From an uncultured bacterium (GTDB lineage: Bacteria > Verrucomicrobiota > Kiritimatiellia > RFP12 > CAIWXQ01): DNA of 61,358 nt. Below are positions 15,764-24,856 of this stretch, piece after piece. Below the pieces are notes generated by a model. It worked only from the letters and a program-made list of their open reading frames with translations, did not search any database and had not been told where the DNA came from. The translations under genes and the position numbers were made by a program. Where the stretch lies: NCBI GenBank assembly GCA_903916675.1, contig CAIWXQ010000040.1, positions 1 through 61,358 on the forward strand. Direction: 5' to 3'. How positions within the stretch are numbered: position 1 is the stretch's first letter; the number at the start of each line of letters is the position of its first letter.

Positions 15764-17011
15764 ATGCCAAGAGCCATTCTTTCTGTTGTGGTTTTGACAA
15801 TGGCGACCTGGGCGCAGGCAGCGGACTGGCCGCAGTTCTATGGCCCACAACGCAATGGCGTCAGCAGCGAAACCGATCTTGCCGCGACCTGGCCTGTTGG
15901 GGGTCCCAGGGAGCTCTGGGCGTTCAGCCTCGGCCCGGGCTACTGCGGCGTGGCCGTGCAAGGCGGCAAGGTTTACCTGCTCGACCGCGAGCAGGAAAAG
16001 CAGGAGATCGTCCGTTGCTTGGACCTGGCCACCGGCAGGGAGGACTGGAACTTCGCCTATGATGCCCCGGCCAAAGTCACCTGGGAGGGCTCGCGTTCCA
16101 CGCCCAGCGTCGACGACACCTGCGTTTTTACGGTTGGCGTGACGGGCGAGATTCTGTGCGTCGACAAAACTACGCATAAGCCGCGCTGGCAGAAGAACAT
16201 TTTTACCCTCTACGGCGGCAAGCCGCCCAGGTTTTCTGTCAGCCAGAGCCCGCTGCTGTATAAGGACATGGTTATCGTCGCGCCGCAGTCCCAGCAGGCC
16301 TGCCTGTCCGCGCTGAAAAAGTCCGACGGTCTGGAGGTGTGGAGGTCCGCCCCTTTGGGAGACGGGATGCAGTACAGTTCGCCCGTGCTGGCCAATCTCG
16401 AGGGTGTCGATCAGGTGGTGTTGCTCAAACGCGAAGGGCTGCTGGCGGTTGACCCTGCCACCGGCACGACGCTCTGGACATATAAGGGCCAGGACTGCTG
16501 GGATCCGGCGCCCGCACCGGTGCACCTGGGCGGCGGCAGGTTCTTTATCAATGGCAGCGGGGCTGGTGGCGCATTCTTTCAGGTCAGCCGTGCGGGAGAG
16601 CAGTGGCAATTGACCGGGCTGTTCAAAGATAAGGCCCTGTTTGACGCGCAGGTGCAGGCAGCCGTGCCGTATCAAGGTTACTTGTACGTCAACGGCAACA
16701 GCGAGAAAAAGGACAGATACGGGCTTACGTGTCTGGATTTTGAGGGGCACATGCAGTGGCAGACCCAGAACCAGCCGAGCATCGAACTGGGCAGCTTGGT
16801 GATCGCCAATGGACTGCTGTATTACATGGACGGCAAGAGCGGCACGCTGACGATGGCTCAGGCCAGCCCTGCGGGCTATCATGAACTTGCCCGTGCCAAG
16901 GTGTTGACGGCCGCGAAAGGCATGTGCTGGGCGTCCCTGGCCATCTCCGACGGAAAACTGCTCTGCCGTGACCAGAAAGAGCTCAAGTGCCTGGACATCA
17001 GGCATCCCTGA
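15764..17011 (+). CDS. Secreted PQQ-type beta-propeller repeat protein
   Basis: About 415 residues with a signal peptide (about 1-20, ending AQA before ADWPQFYGP). ATG at 15764 is favoured over the GTG at 15758 because GGGAGGAG sits eight bases upstream. WPQFYGPQRNGVS is the usual opening of BamB-like/PQQ-like propellers in Planctomycetes-Verrucomicrobia-type genomes. Blades contain repeats such as RCLDLATGREDWNF, CVDKTTHKPRWQKN, AVDPATGTTLWTYKG. These propellers bind PQQ in alcohol dehydrogenases or act as scaffolds; the catalytic residues of dehydrogenases are not evident. It is a single-gene unit after the tRNA. Confidence 0.8.
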   Translation: MPRAILSVVVLTMATWAQAADWPQFYGPQRNGVSSETDLAATWPVGGPRELWAFSLGPGYCGVAVQGGKVYLLDREQEKQEIVRCLDLATGREDWNFAYDAPAKVTWEGSRSTPSVDDTCVFTVGVTGEILCVDKTTHKPRWQKNIFTLYGGKPPRFSVSQSPLLYKDMVIVAPQSQQACLSALKKSDGLEVWRSAPLGDGMQYSSPVLANLEGVDQVVLLKREGLLAVDPATGTTLWTYKGQDCWDPAPAPVHLGGGRFFINGSGAGGAFFQVSRAGEQWQLTGLFKDKALFDAQVQAAVPYQGYLYVNGNSEKKDRYGLTCLDFEGHMQWQTQNQPSIELGSLVIANGLLYYMDGKSGTLTMAQASPAGYHELARAKVLTAAKGMCWASLAISDGKLLCRDQKELKCLDIRHP

Positions 17012-17066
17012 GTTCCATGCAGATCCTGCGACTGCAACCGGCCCGGATACCTCTGCGTCACGGATG

Positions 17067-17507
17067 CTAAATCTCGTAACTCCCGCCGGTTTTTCCCAGC
17101 GCCTCCTGGCGTTCGAGCAGATATTGCAGCGTGATGTCGTCCATGGCGTCCTTGAGTTTGGCTTCGACCGTGGCCCAGGCGTCGCGCGCGGTACAGTCGT
17201 TGCTGCGGTCGCACGAGCCGGGCGCCTGCAGGCAGCCGACGACCGAGACCGGGCCTTCCAGGATCTCCACGATGTCGAGGATTGAAATCTTCGTCGGCGA
17301 CCGGGCCAGCGTGTAGCCGCCGTGCGCGCCGCGCGTGACGCGCAGCAGACCTGCCAGCTTGAGCGGGTTGATCACCTGCCACAGGTATTTCTGCGAGATC
17401 TGCTGGCGGAGGGAAATGTCGCGCAGTGCCACCGGCCCTTTTTGCGCGTGTGCGGCCACGTCGAGCAGGATTCGCAGTCCGTATCGTCCCTTGGTGGAGA
17501 TGCGCAT
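17067..17507 (-). CDS. Rrf2-family transcriptional regulator with three conserved cysteines
   Basis: A 146-residue regulator. MRISTKGRYGLRILLDVAAHAQ is the Rrf2 signature, followed by QKYLWQVINPLKLAGLLRVTRGAHGGYTLAR (recognition helix and wing). Three cysteines in CLQAPGSCDRSNDC (spacing 7 and 6) lie where IscR and RsrR carry Fe-S ligands, so it may sense Fe-S status, oxidant or NO. It starts 3 bp after tcdA's stop on the same strand and is therefore in an operon with it. Rrf2 proteins often regulate cysteine metabolism or Fe-S assembly; here the adjacent gene's tRNA-modifying activity is linked to Fe-S/sulfur trafficking only loosely. Confidence 0.88.
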   Translation of the reverse strand: MRISTKGRYGLRILLDVAAHAQKGPVALRDISLRQQISQKYLWQVINPLKLAGLLRVTRGAHGGYTLARSPTKISILDIVEILEGPVSVVGCLQAPGSCDRSNDCTARDAWATVEAKLKDAMDDITLQYLLERQEALGKTGGSYEI

Positions 17508-17510
17508 GGC

Positions 17511-18416
17511 TCAGGGCTCCTTCCGCGGCGCGCGCGGCCGTTTTCGCGCAGCCGACGATATTCTGGCGCGCTCCTGTGCTTCCGCCGGTTGCAGCAGGGT
17601 GCGGACTGCCACGGCGGCGCAGTGGAGTCCGAACGCGCCGGTGACAAAGGCGGCGGTGCCAAGGATCAGGTTGCGGTCGTCGCAGCTCATGAATTCGTTG
17701 TTCCGGCGGGCGCACAGGCAGCAGGGCCCCTTGCCGCGGTCGTAGGACATTGCGCGGGGCGCGGATGGCTCCTCGCGGGAGAAGACAGCGGCGATGCCGA
17801 AGGGTCCTTCCTTTTCCCCGGGGAAGCCGTAGTCGCGGCGCAGGATCTTGCGCACGACGCGGGCGAGGGCGTCCACGTCGGTCTGGGAGAGATCCGCCAC
17901 TTCGATGCGGGCAGGATCTAGGCGTCCGCCGGAGCCGGTGGAACAGACGATGTCGATGCCGTGGTCGCGGCAATAGGCGAGGAGGTGGCACTTGGAGGTG
18001 ACGCAGTCGATGGCGTCGACCACAAAATCAGGCTTCGCGGCGAACACCTGGTTGGCGGTGTCGGCGCGGTAGAAGATGTCGAGCACGCGGACATCGGCGG
18101 CGGGGTTGATCTGCCGCAGGCGTTCGGCCATAACTGCGGCCTTGGGGGTGCCGATGCATCCGTCGAGCGCGTGGAGTTGGCGGTTGAAGTTGGTGATGCA
18201 GACGTCGTCGTAATCGGCCAGCGTGAGAATCCCGACGCCGGAACGCGCCAAGGCCTCTGCCGCCCAGGATCCGACGCCGCCGACGCCCACCACCAGCACG
18301 TGTGCCTGCGCTAGGCGTCGGAGGTTCTCTTCGCCGACGAGGCGACCCAGGCGGTCGAAACGGCGATCAGAGCTTGGCGCAGCCGTGTGCTCGGTTCCGG
18401 AGTGGTCTTTTGTCAT
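17511..18416 (-). CDS. tcdA: tRNA threonylcarbamoyladenosine dehydratase (TcdA/CsdL, E1-like)
   Basis: ATP-dependent enzyme converting t6A37 to cyclic t6A in tRNAs. A 301-residue protein starting at ATG 18416. The nucleotide-binding motif VLVVGVGGVGSWAAEALARSGVG, LADYDDVCITNFNRQLHAL and VVDAIDCVTSK are those of ThiF/MoeB/TcdA E1-like enzymes; the DRRFDRLGRLVG opening and IVCSTGSGGRLDP are TcdA-like. The C-terminal portion contains a cysteine-rich CCLCARR...MSCDD section, somewhat unusual, and a basic tail. Overlaps are absent; rrf2 follows 3 bp later. Alternative: a MoeB/ThiF adenylyltransferase, less likely because no ubiquitin-like partner is near. Confidence 0.85.
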   Translation of the reverse strand: MTKDHSGTEHTAAPSSDRRFDRLGRLVGEENLRRLAQAHVLVVGVGGVGSWAAEALARSGVGILTLADYDDVCITNFNRQLHALDGCIGTPKAAVMAERLRQINPAADVRVLDIFYRADTANQVFAAKPDFVVDAIDCVTSKCHLLAYCRDHGIDIVCSTGSGGRLDPARIEVADLSQTDVDALARVVRKILRRDYGFPGEKEGPFGIAAVFSREEPSAPRAMSYDRGKGPCCLCARRNNEFMSCDDRNLILGTAAFVTGAFGLHCAAVAVRTLLQPAEAQERARISSAARKRPRAPRKEP

Positions 18417-18812
18417 GGCAACGGGCTTCGATTTCCGAGGGCATACTTTGCACACCCATGGTCGGATGTCGAGTCGATTTGCGGCGCACTGCGGGCGACC
18501 GCGCTCCCGGGGGTGCGCGCTTGCTCGCAGAGGGAGTAGGACAAAAATGCAGCCTGGATACAATGCACAATGATCTCGTCGGGGTCGCGCATGACAAGAA
18601 AGTGAGAAAGAAAACGATTTTCGGGGTCGGTGTCGCTATCGGAATCGGCATCGAAAGCAATTGTATCGACCGGAAGAAGTCACAAACGGCAGTGTTTTAT
18701 GATTTTCGACCCCGATACCGATAGCCTGCTCGCCGATGCGCGCTGCGAATCCCCAGTTGGTTTCCGCGCCGGCTTCGTGCTATAGTTACCCGGCCTTTGT
18801 GAGGAAATTCGC
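18417..18812. other. tcdA-aspS divergent gap with 6-bp-period repeat pair
   Basis: No gene seen in 396 bp. The 6-bp-period repeat at 18616-18656 (GATTTTCGGGGTCGGTGTCG onward) has an inverted counterpart at 18701-18724 (GATTTTCGACCCCGATACCG). A promoter for aspS follows (18757-18786). Confidence 0.6.
18757..18786 (+). promoter_or_regulatory. Likely sigma-70-type promoter of aspS
   Basis: TTGGTT (18757-18762) and TATAGT (18781-18786) with an 18-bp spacer, 26 bases before the aspS start; TGAGGAA serves as ribosome site. Confidence 0.55.
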
Positions 18813-20600
18813 ATGCATCCGTACCGCACCCACACCTGCAATGACTTGCGCGCCGAGCACGCCGGACAGACCGTGAAGCTCTCCGGCTGGATATTCCGCA
18901 AGCGCGACCATGGCGGAATCCTCTTCATCGACCTGCGCGACCATTACGGGCAAACCCAGGTCGTGGTGCACCCCAGCCGCTCGTTTTTCGAGGAACTGAC
19001 GCACATCAAGCTGGAGAGCGTGGCGACGTTCGTCGGCCGCGTAACACTGCGGGATGCCGCCACTGCGAATCCCGAGATCCCCTCCGGTGCGGTGGAGATG
19101 GTGGCCGACGCGTGCGAGGTGCAGTCGGTCTCTGAGCAGACCCCGCTCTACCTGGCGGGCGAAGAGGATATTGCCGAGGAGGTGCGCCTCAAGTACCGCT
19201 TCTTGGACTTGCGCCGCGCCAGCCTGCACCAGAACATCCTGCTGCGCTCGCAGGTGATCGCGCACCTGCGCCGGCAGATGACCGCGCAGGGGTTCAACGA
19301 ATTCCAGACGCCGATCCTGACGTGCAGTTCGCCGGAGGGCGCGCGCGACTACCTCGTGCCGAGCCGTGTCCACCCCGGCAAGTTCTACGCGCTGCCGCAG
19401 GCGCCGCAGCTTTTCAAGCAGCTGTTGATGGTCGCCGGCTTTGACCGATACTTCCAGATCGCGCCGTGCTTCCGCGACGAGGACGCCCGCGCCGACCGCT
19501 CGCCCGGCGAGTTTTACCAGCTCGACATGGAAATGTCGTTCGTGACCCAGGACGAGGTCTTCCGGGTGGTCGAGGAGGTGTTGTACAGCACGTTCACGAC
19601 GTTCTCTAAGCTGGCCGTGGATGCCGCGCCGTGGCGCCGCATTCCGTACCGCGAGGCCATGCTGAAGTATGGCAGCGACAAGCCCGACCTGCGCATCCCG
19701 TTCGAGATGTGCGACGTCACCGGGATCTTTCGCGATTCCGGCTTCAACGCCTTTGCCGGCGCCATCAAGACTGGCGCTGTGGTGCGTGCTATCCCGGTGA
19801 AGGGGATCAAGAACCAGCCGCGCAGCTTCTTCGACAAGCTGGTCGAGCACGCGAAGTCGCTGGGCTCCAAGGGGCTCGCGTACCTGATCTGGGACGGGGA
19901 CACGATCAAAGGTCCGATCCAGAAGTTCCTCAAGCCGGCAGAGCTCTCCGCGCTGGCCGGCACGGGCTCGATGCAGGACGGCGACGTGATGTTCTTCGTC
20001 TGCGACGAACCGGGCAAGGCTGCCAGAATCTCCGGCGACATCCGCGGCAAGCTCGGCCGTGACCTCGGCCTCATTGAAAAGGGCGTCTTCCGCTTCTGCT
20101 GGATTGTGGACTTCCCGATGTACGAGCTCGACCCGGAGACCAGCGCCGTGGCCTTCTCGCACAATCCGTTCTCCATGCCGCAGGGCGGGATGGAGGCGCT
20201 GGAGAAGACGCCGCCGCTCGACATCCTGGCCTACCAGTACGACGTGGTCTGCAACGGCGTGGAGCTTTCCAGCGGCGCGATCCGCAACCACCGGCCGGAC
20301 ATCATGTTCAAGGCCTTCGCGCTCGCCGGCTACCCGCAGGAGGAGGTCGAGGCGAAGTTCTCTGGCCTGCTCAACGCCTTTCGCTACGGTGCGCCGCCCC
20401 ACGGCGGCATCGCGCCGGGTGTGGACCGCATCGTGATGCTCCTGGCGGGCGCGGAGAACATCCGTGAGGTCATCGCCTTCCCGATGAACCAGAAGGCGCA
20501 GGACCTGATGATGGGCGCGCCCTCGTCTGTCACGGAGAAGCAGCTTCGCGAGCTGCACATCCAGCTCCGCAGCCAGCCCAAGCCGCCGCCGCAGGCGTAG
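18813..20600 (+). CDS. aspS: Aspartyl-tRNA synthetase, bacterial type
   Basis: Charges tRNA-Asp (and tRNA-Asn in organisms using the amidotransferase route). The 595-residue length and order match bacterial AspRS: OB-fold anticodon domain ([23 protein letters not shown]), class II motif 2 ([10 protein letters not shown]), a GAD insertion domain around residues 290-420, then motif 3 ([19 protein letters not shown]). [25 protein letters not shown] is textbook. The start at ATG 18813 has TGAGGAA upstream. It is preceded by a sigma-70-like promoter. Confidence 0.97.
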   Translation: MHPYRTHTCNDLRAEHAGQTVKLSGWIFRKRDHGGILFIDLRDHYGQTQVVVHPSRSFFEELTHIKLESVATFVGRVTLRDAATANPEIPSGAVEMVADACEVQSVSEQTPLYLAGEEDIAEEVRLKYRFLDLRRASLHQNILLRSQVIAHLRRQMTAQGFNEFQTPILTCSSPEGARDYLVPSRVHPGKFYALPQAPQLFKQLLMVAGFDRYFQIAPCFRDEDARADRSPGEFYQLDMEMSFVTQDEVFRVVEEVLYSTFTTFSKLAVDAAPWRRIPYREAMLKYGSDKPDLRIPFEMCDVTGIFRDSGFNAFAGAIKTGAVVRAIPVKGIKNQPRSFFDKLVEHAKSLGSKGLAYLIWDGDTIKGPIQKFLKPAELSALAGTGSMQDGDVMFFVCDEPGKAARISGDIRGKLGRDLGLIEKGVFRFCWIVDFPMYELDPETSAVAFSHNPFSMPQGGMEALEKTPPLDILAYQYDVVCNGVELSSGAIRNHRPDIMFKAFALAGYPQEEVEAKFSGLLNAFRYGAPPHGGIAPGVDRIVMLLAGAENIREVIAFPMNQKAQDLMMGAPSSVTEKQLRELHIQLRSQPKPPPQA

Positions 20601-20642
20601 GATCGGGGCAGGTGCCAGAATCCGTGGCGCGTGCCGCCGATG

Positions 20643-20730
20643 GATGAACACCCAACGATAGAGTTGGTAATGTGTGTCCCGTCCGGCAGCGCGCACTTCA
20701 GAAATCAACACGCTGCGGCTTTGCAGTTCA
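20643..20730. repeat. Dispersed about 80-bp element, second copy
   Basis: Between aspS and the convergent HD-GYP gene. It shares with 12875-12945 the blocks GATGAACACCCAAC (versus GACGAACACCCAAC), GAGTTGG (versus GAGCTGG), CACTTCA and ATCAACACGCTGC (versus ATCGACACGCTGC). Judged by eye. Confidence 0.5.
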
Positions 20731-20792
20731 CACATGACTGCCGCGGGAAAGTGGACCCGTCTCGGCAGGCGGGGATGCCTGCAACACGGGGA

Positions 20793-23393
20793 TCACGCCG
20801 CGTTCGGCTTGGCGGCGAATGCGGCCTCGATCTCCTCGTGGCAGTTGAGGAAGGCTGCCACGGCGGCTGGATCGAACTGCCGGCCGGAGCAGCGGACGAT
20901 CTCGTTGTAGGAATCTTCCCGGCTCAGCGGCTGGCGGTAGCAGCGCGCGGAGCGCATGGCATGGTAGGCGTCGATGATGGCGAAGATGCGCGCCCCGATG
21001 CAGATCTGCTCGCCGCGCAGTCCTGCGGGGTAGCCGCTGCCGTCATAGGTCTCGTGATGCTGCAGCACGATCTCGGCAACATCGTGGAGGAATGGCACAC
21101 CGATCAGCAGGTCGTAGCCGATCTTCGGGTGCGTGCGCATGACGCGCTGGTCGTCTGGCGTGAGCGTGCCGGGCTTCTGCAGGATGGCGTCGGGGAGGCC
21201 GAGCTTGCCGATGTCGTGCAGCACGGCGCCCATCTCCATCGTCTCGAGGTCGTGGTGCGAGATGTTCATCTGCCGCGCCAGAAGGCGTACGGCCTCGCGC
21301 GCGGCGCGACAGTGCGTGCCGGTGTCGCCGTCGCGCGCGTCGATCATCAGTGCCATGGTCTGGATGGTCTGGGAGTACGAACGCCGCAGGGTCTCGAGCG
21401 CGTTGGCCAGGCTCTCGCTGCGCGAACGCACCAGCCCCTCGAGCTGGTTCTGGTAGCGCTGGTTCACGACCAGCAGCCGCCGGTGCTCCATGGCGCGGTC
21501 CAGCGCGGCCGCGAGCTGGGTGTAGGAGAACGGCTTCTCGATGAAGTCGAACGCGCCATGGCGCAGACACTCGATGGCGGTCTCCTTGGAGGCATAGGCG
21601 GAGACGACCATCTTGACCGTCCAAGGAGCCTTGTCCTTGAGCGCCTGCAGCAGGTCGACACCGGTGCCGCTGGAAAAATGCAGGTCGGTGAGAACTAGGT
21701 CGTAGTCGTTGGTTTCGGTCTCGATCGCCAGCAGCGCATCCTTCAGGCTGACGCAGGCGGTGGGTTCGAACTGCATCAGCCGGAGCATGCTGGAGAGGAC
21801 CTGGAGCACGGCCGGATCGTCATCGAGCACCAGGACGCGCCCGCGCACGGCGGTTGGGTCGGAAGACGTGGGTAGCGGCGCGGCGGTGGTCTCGGGCGCG
21901 TGGCGCGCGGCGCCATCCGCGGTCGCCGCCACGCAGATGCGGTCTTTTCCGGAGCGCTTGGCGGCGAGGAGCCCCTCGTCGGCCAGCGCAACGAGCGTCT
22001 GGCTGTTGGTTTCCTTGGATGGGACGAGGGCCGCCACGCCGATGGAGAGCATGACATTCAGCCGATGGTTGGGGGTGCCGAACTGGCGATCGCGGAAGGC
22101 GGCGCGCAGGCGCTCGGCGGCCTGATTGGCCTCCGACAGCGTCGCCTCGGGAAGGAGGATAGCAAATTCGTCTCCCCCCCAGCGCGCGACCGTGTCAGAT
22201 GTGCGCGCAGTGGCCAAGGTCAGACCGGCGGCCTCGCGCAGGACCTTGTCACCGATCAGATGGCCGTGCTGGTCGTTGATGCTCTTAAAGTTGTCGAAGT
22301 CGAACAGCACCAGGCCGATGGGCATCTGCTTGCGCTGCGCGAGACTGAACATCTGCCGGAGCGAATCAGTGAATGTGCGCCGGTTGTAGAGACCGGTCAG
22401 CAGATCTCGTGCGGCCAGGTTGCGGGCGCGCCAGACTTCCTGGTGGATCAGCACGGCATGGTTGGCGAGGTGAAAGAGGATCGACGTCTGGCAGCGGGCG
22501 TGCGCCGCGGCCGAGGAGAATGCCGCGCAGAGAACGCCCTTGATCTGGTGCTCGGCCAACAGCGGCACGCCGACGATCTCGACGAAGGGTGGTGGCGGCG
22601 CGCCGCGCTCGGTCTCCACGACCTGCGGCGGCTCGGCGAACTGCACCGGTTGGCGCGTGAAACGGCTGTATTGCGTCTCGACCGCCCGCAGCAGGGCCTG
22701 CACATGCTCCGGAGTCAACGTGCGCCGCGAGGCCCGCAGCAGGCAGGTCTCCTCGGCATCGGGCAGGTAGAGTGCAATCGCATCACATCCCGCCAGCTCC
22801 GCCAGCTCCAGGCAGACGCGCCCCAACGCGTCCTGCATCCGGGTGGCGTCGATGATGCCATCCTCGATCTGATTCAGACTACGGACGATGTCGGAAAAAC
22901 GGTCTGGACCGCCGGGCGGGCTGCCCCTGATCAGCCGGGTCACGGCGCTCCGCAGGGTGGCGGCGTTCAATGGCGTGGGTAGCGGCAGCGGCTGGCTGGC
23001 TGCGGACGAGGGGGATGCTGGGACCGGGGCGGTTGTGGCCACAACGGTGGATGGCGCCAGCCGGGTCAGTTCCTCGAGAAAGACGGTGGGACTCAGGTCT
23101 GGCAGCGTGGCGCTTACCAGCGCGACCGCGTACTGGTGGTTGAGCAGTTCGTGCAGCCCCTCGGCGCCGGTCGGCAGGCAGGTCACGTGGCAGCCGGCCG
23201 CGGACCAAGTTGCAAGATTTGCGCCGACCAGGCCGGTCATCTCACTGCCGACAGCGAGAATTCGGGACAAAGACACAGCTGGACGACTGGCACGCACGCC
23301 ATTCGCAGGCTCCCTGCCGCTGGTTGTGTGCCTGTCGGCCTGTTCCACAAATCCTCCGGTCCTGACTGCGCGACTCGATCCAGAATGACGCAC
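20793..23393 (-). CDS. GGDEF-REC-HD-GYP cyclic-di-GMP signalling protein
   Basis: An 866-residue soluble regulator. Domains in order: an N-terminal pseudo-receiver (about 40-145, ILAVGSEMTGLVGANLATW) without clear phospho-acceptor chemistry, a GAF-like linker (about 165-330), a GGDEF domain with intact RWGGDEFAILLP near 405-416, a true receiver (about 515-635: VLVLDDDPAVLQ, phospho-Asp in LVLTDLHF, KPF switch lysine), and an HD-GYP phosphodiesterase (about 665-860: HDIGKLGLPD, HHETYDGSGYPAGL). It has the parts both to make and to degrade c-di-GMP. Start is GTG at 23393. It ends the minus-strand run that faces aspS, with which it converges. Confidence 0.88.
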   Translation of the reverse strand: MRHSGSSRAVRTGGFVEQADRHTTSGREPANGVRASRPAVSLSRILAVGSEMTGLVGANLATWSAAGCHVTCLPTGAEGLHELLNHQYAVALVSATLPDLSPTVFLEELTRLAPSTVVATTAPVPASPSSAASQPLPLPTPLNAATLRSAVTRLIRGSPPGGPDRFSDIVRSLNQIEDGIIDATRMQDALGRVCLELAELAGCDAIALYLPDAEETCLLRASRRTLTPEHVQALLRAVETQYSRFTRQPVQFAEPPQVVETERGAPPPPFVEIVGVPLLAEHQIKGVLCAAFSSAAAHARCQTSILFHLANHAVLIHQEVWRARNLAARDLLTGLYNRRTFTDSLRQMFSLAQRKQMPIGLVLFDFDNFKSINDQHGHLIGDKVLREAAGLTLATARTSDTVARWGGDEFAILLPEATLSEANQAAERLRAAFRDRQFGTPNHRLNVMLSIGVAALVPSKETNSQTLVALADEGLLAAKRSGKDRICVAATADGAARHAPETTAAPLPTSSDPTAVRGRVLVLDDDPAVLQVLSSMLRLMQFEPTACVSLKDALLAIETETNDYDLVLTDLHFSSGTGVDLLQALKDKAPWTVKMVVSAYASKETAIECLRHGAFDFIEKPFSYTQLAAALDRAMEHRRLLVVNQRYQNQLEGLVRSRSESLANALETLRRSYSQTIQTMALMIDARDGDTGTHCRAAREAVRLLARQMNISHHDLETMEMGAVLHDIGKLGLPDAILQKPGTLTPDDQRVMRTHPKIGYDLLIGVPFLHDVAEIVLQHHETYDGSGYPAGLRGEQICIGARIFAIIDAYHAMRSARCYRQPLSREDSYNEIVRCSGRQFDPAAVAAFLNCHEEIEAAFAAKPNAA

Positions 23394-23476
23394 GAAATTG
23401 TGCGGTGCAGGGATTGTTTCTGCAAGGATGATTTTAGACGGGATCGCCGCAGCCCCTCGTGGCGCGAACTGGATTG

Positions 23477-24730
23477 CTAGTGCCGGAAGCTGCGCTGGCC
23501 GGTAAAGACCATGGCCACATTGGCGGCGTTGCAGCAGTCGATCACGTCCCAGTCGCGCAGGGATCCGCCGGGCTGGACAATGGCGGTAACGCCCTCGCGG
23601 ATTCCGACCTCGGCCCCGTCGCGGAACGGGAAAAAGGCATCGGAAACCATGCAGCTGCCGGTCAGCCCGCCCTTCTGGCTGGCAACCTCCTCGTCGATGG
23701 CCTTGCGCAGGTTGACATCCTGGAGGTCGTTGTACGGCGTGTGGTGGCGCTCCCAGGCAATCCAGTCGGCTAGCTTGCGGTAGGCCTTGTCGCGGGCAAT
23801 CTCCGCCACGCCTACGCGGTCCTGTTCGCCAGTGCCCACGCCCACGGTGCAGCCGTCCTTGACGTAGAGCACGGAATTGCTGGTGACACCGGCCTCAACC
23901 AGCCAGCCGAAAAGCAGGTCGTCAAGTTCGCGCGGAGTGGGGGCACGGCAGGTGGCATAGGCCTTCCCCTTGTACTCGCAGACGGCCGGGAGGAACTGCT
24001 CCGGCTTGCGCGCCTCGGGGACGAACGACCATTGGGCGATGAGGCCGCCGTCGATCAGCGACTTGAAGTCCACGAACCGCTGCGCGGCGAACTCGGCCAG
24101 ACGCGCCAGATTGCGGATTTTCATGACGCGCAGGTTTTTCTTGGCGGCGAAGATCTCCATCACGCCCGGCGCGAACTCCGGCGCCACCACGACCTCGGCG
24201 TAGTTCTCGGACACGAGCTTCGCGGTCTCCACGTCCACCTCGCGGTTGAGCGCGATGCAGCCGCCGAACGCGGCTACGCGGTCGGCCTTGTTGGCGCGGA
24301 AATAGGCTTCGGCCAGCGTCTTTCCCTTGGCCGCGCCGCAGGAGTTGTTGTGCTTTACGATCACCGCGCAGGGGGTGTCCATGAGGCAGCGCAGGATGTT
24401 GAGGGCGTTGTCCGCGTCCGTGAGGTTGATCTTGCCGGGATGCTTGCCGAACTGCAGGAGCTCGGGGTCGGAGGCAAGGTAGCGGCCGGGCTGGACGTTG
24501 GCGACGTCGCCGAGGAGCAGGTTGCCGTTGACCAGCTTGTACATGGCCGCCTCCTGGCCGGGATTCTCGCCGTAGCGGAGGCCTTTCTCCTCGTGGTCGA
24601 TCACCCAGGTGACCTTGTCGTAGACGAGCGTCTGGCGCCTGACGCCGTCCGCGAAGCTGATCTCGAGGCGCGGCGGAAAGTGGTCGTCCATGATCGTGCG
24701 GTAGGCGGCTTTCAGGTCAATCGGCGGCAT
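23477..24730 (-). CDS. Stand-alone AICAR transformylase (PurH C-terminal domain only)
   Basis: Formylates AICAR to FAICAR in late purine synthesis. The 417-residue protein (ATG 24730, MPPIDLKAAYRTI) corresponds to the transformylase half: LRYGENPGQEAAMY, VIVKHNNSCGAA (with the catalytic Lys-His region) and AFFPFRDGAEVG are AICAR-Tfase landmarks. The usual N-terminal IMP cyclohydrolase (MGS-fold) domain of about 190 residues is missing and no partner gene is in the window, so the final cyclisation must be encoded elsewhere. A longer frame to 24799 is not family-like. It is preceded 126 bp upstream by an aldo/keto reductase. Confidence 0.88.
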   Translation of the reverse strand: MPPIDLKAAYRTIMDDHFPPRLEISFADGVRRQTLVYDKVTWVIDHEEKGLRYGENPGQEAAMYKLVNGNLLLGDVANVQPGRYLASDPELLQFGKHPGKINLTDADNALNILRCLMDTPCAVIVKHNNSCGAAKGKTLAEAYFRANKADRVAAFGGCIALNREVDVETAKLVSENYAEVVVAPEFAPGVMEIFAAKKNLRVMKIRNLARLAEFAAQRFVDFKSLIDGGLIAQWSFVPEARKPEQFLPAVCEYKGKAYATCRAPTPRELDDLLFGWLVEAGVTSNSVLYVKDGCTVGVGTGEQDRVGVAEIARDKAYRKLADWIAWERHHTPYNDLQDVNLRKAIDEEVASQKGGLTGSCMVSDAFFPFRDGAEVGIREGVTAIVQPGGSLRDWDVIDCCNAANVAMVFTGQRSFRH

Positions 24731-24856
24731 GGCGGGTTCTCCCAGGCAACGCTTCGGCGGACACGCGATCCATGAGGCAAAAAGTATAGTCGGGTTCATG
24801 CCGACCCGGAAGGCGAAAGCGATACAAGGGAGGTGTGTTGGTGGGGCGGGGACGGT

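Noticed and set aside
18786-20735. A 649-codon minus-strand open frame
   Set aside because: It lies entirely opposite aspS and has no family motifs.
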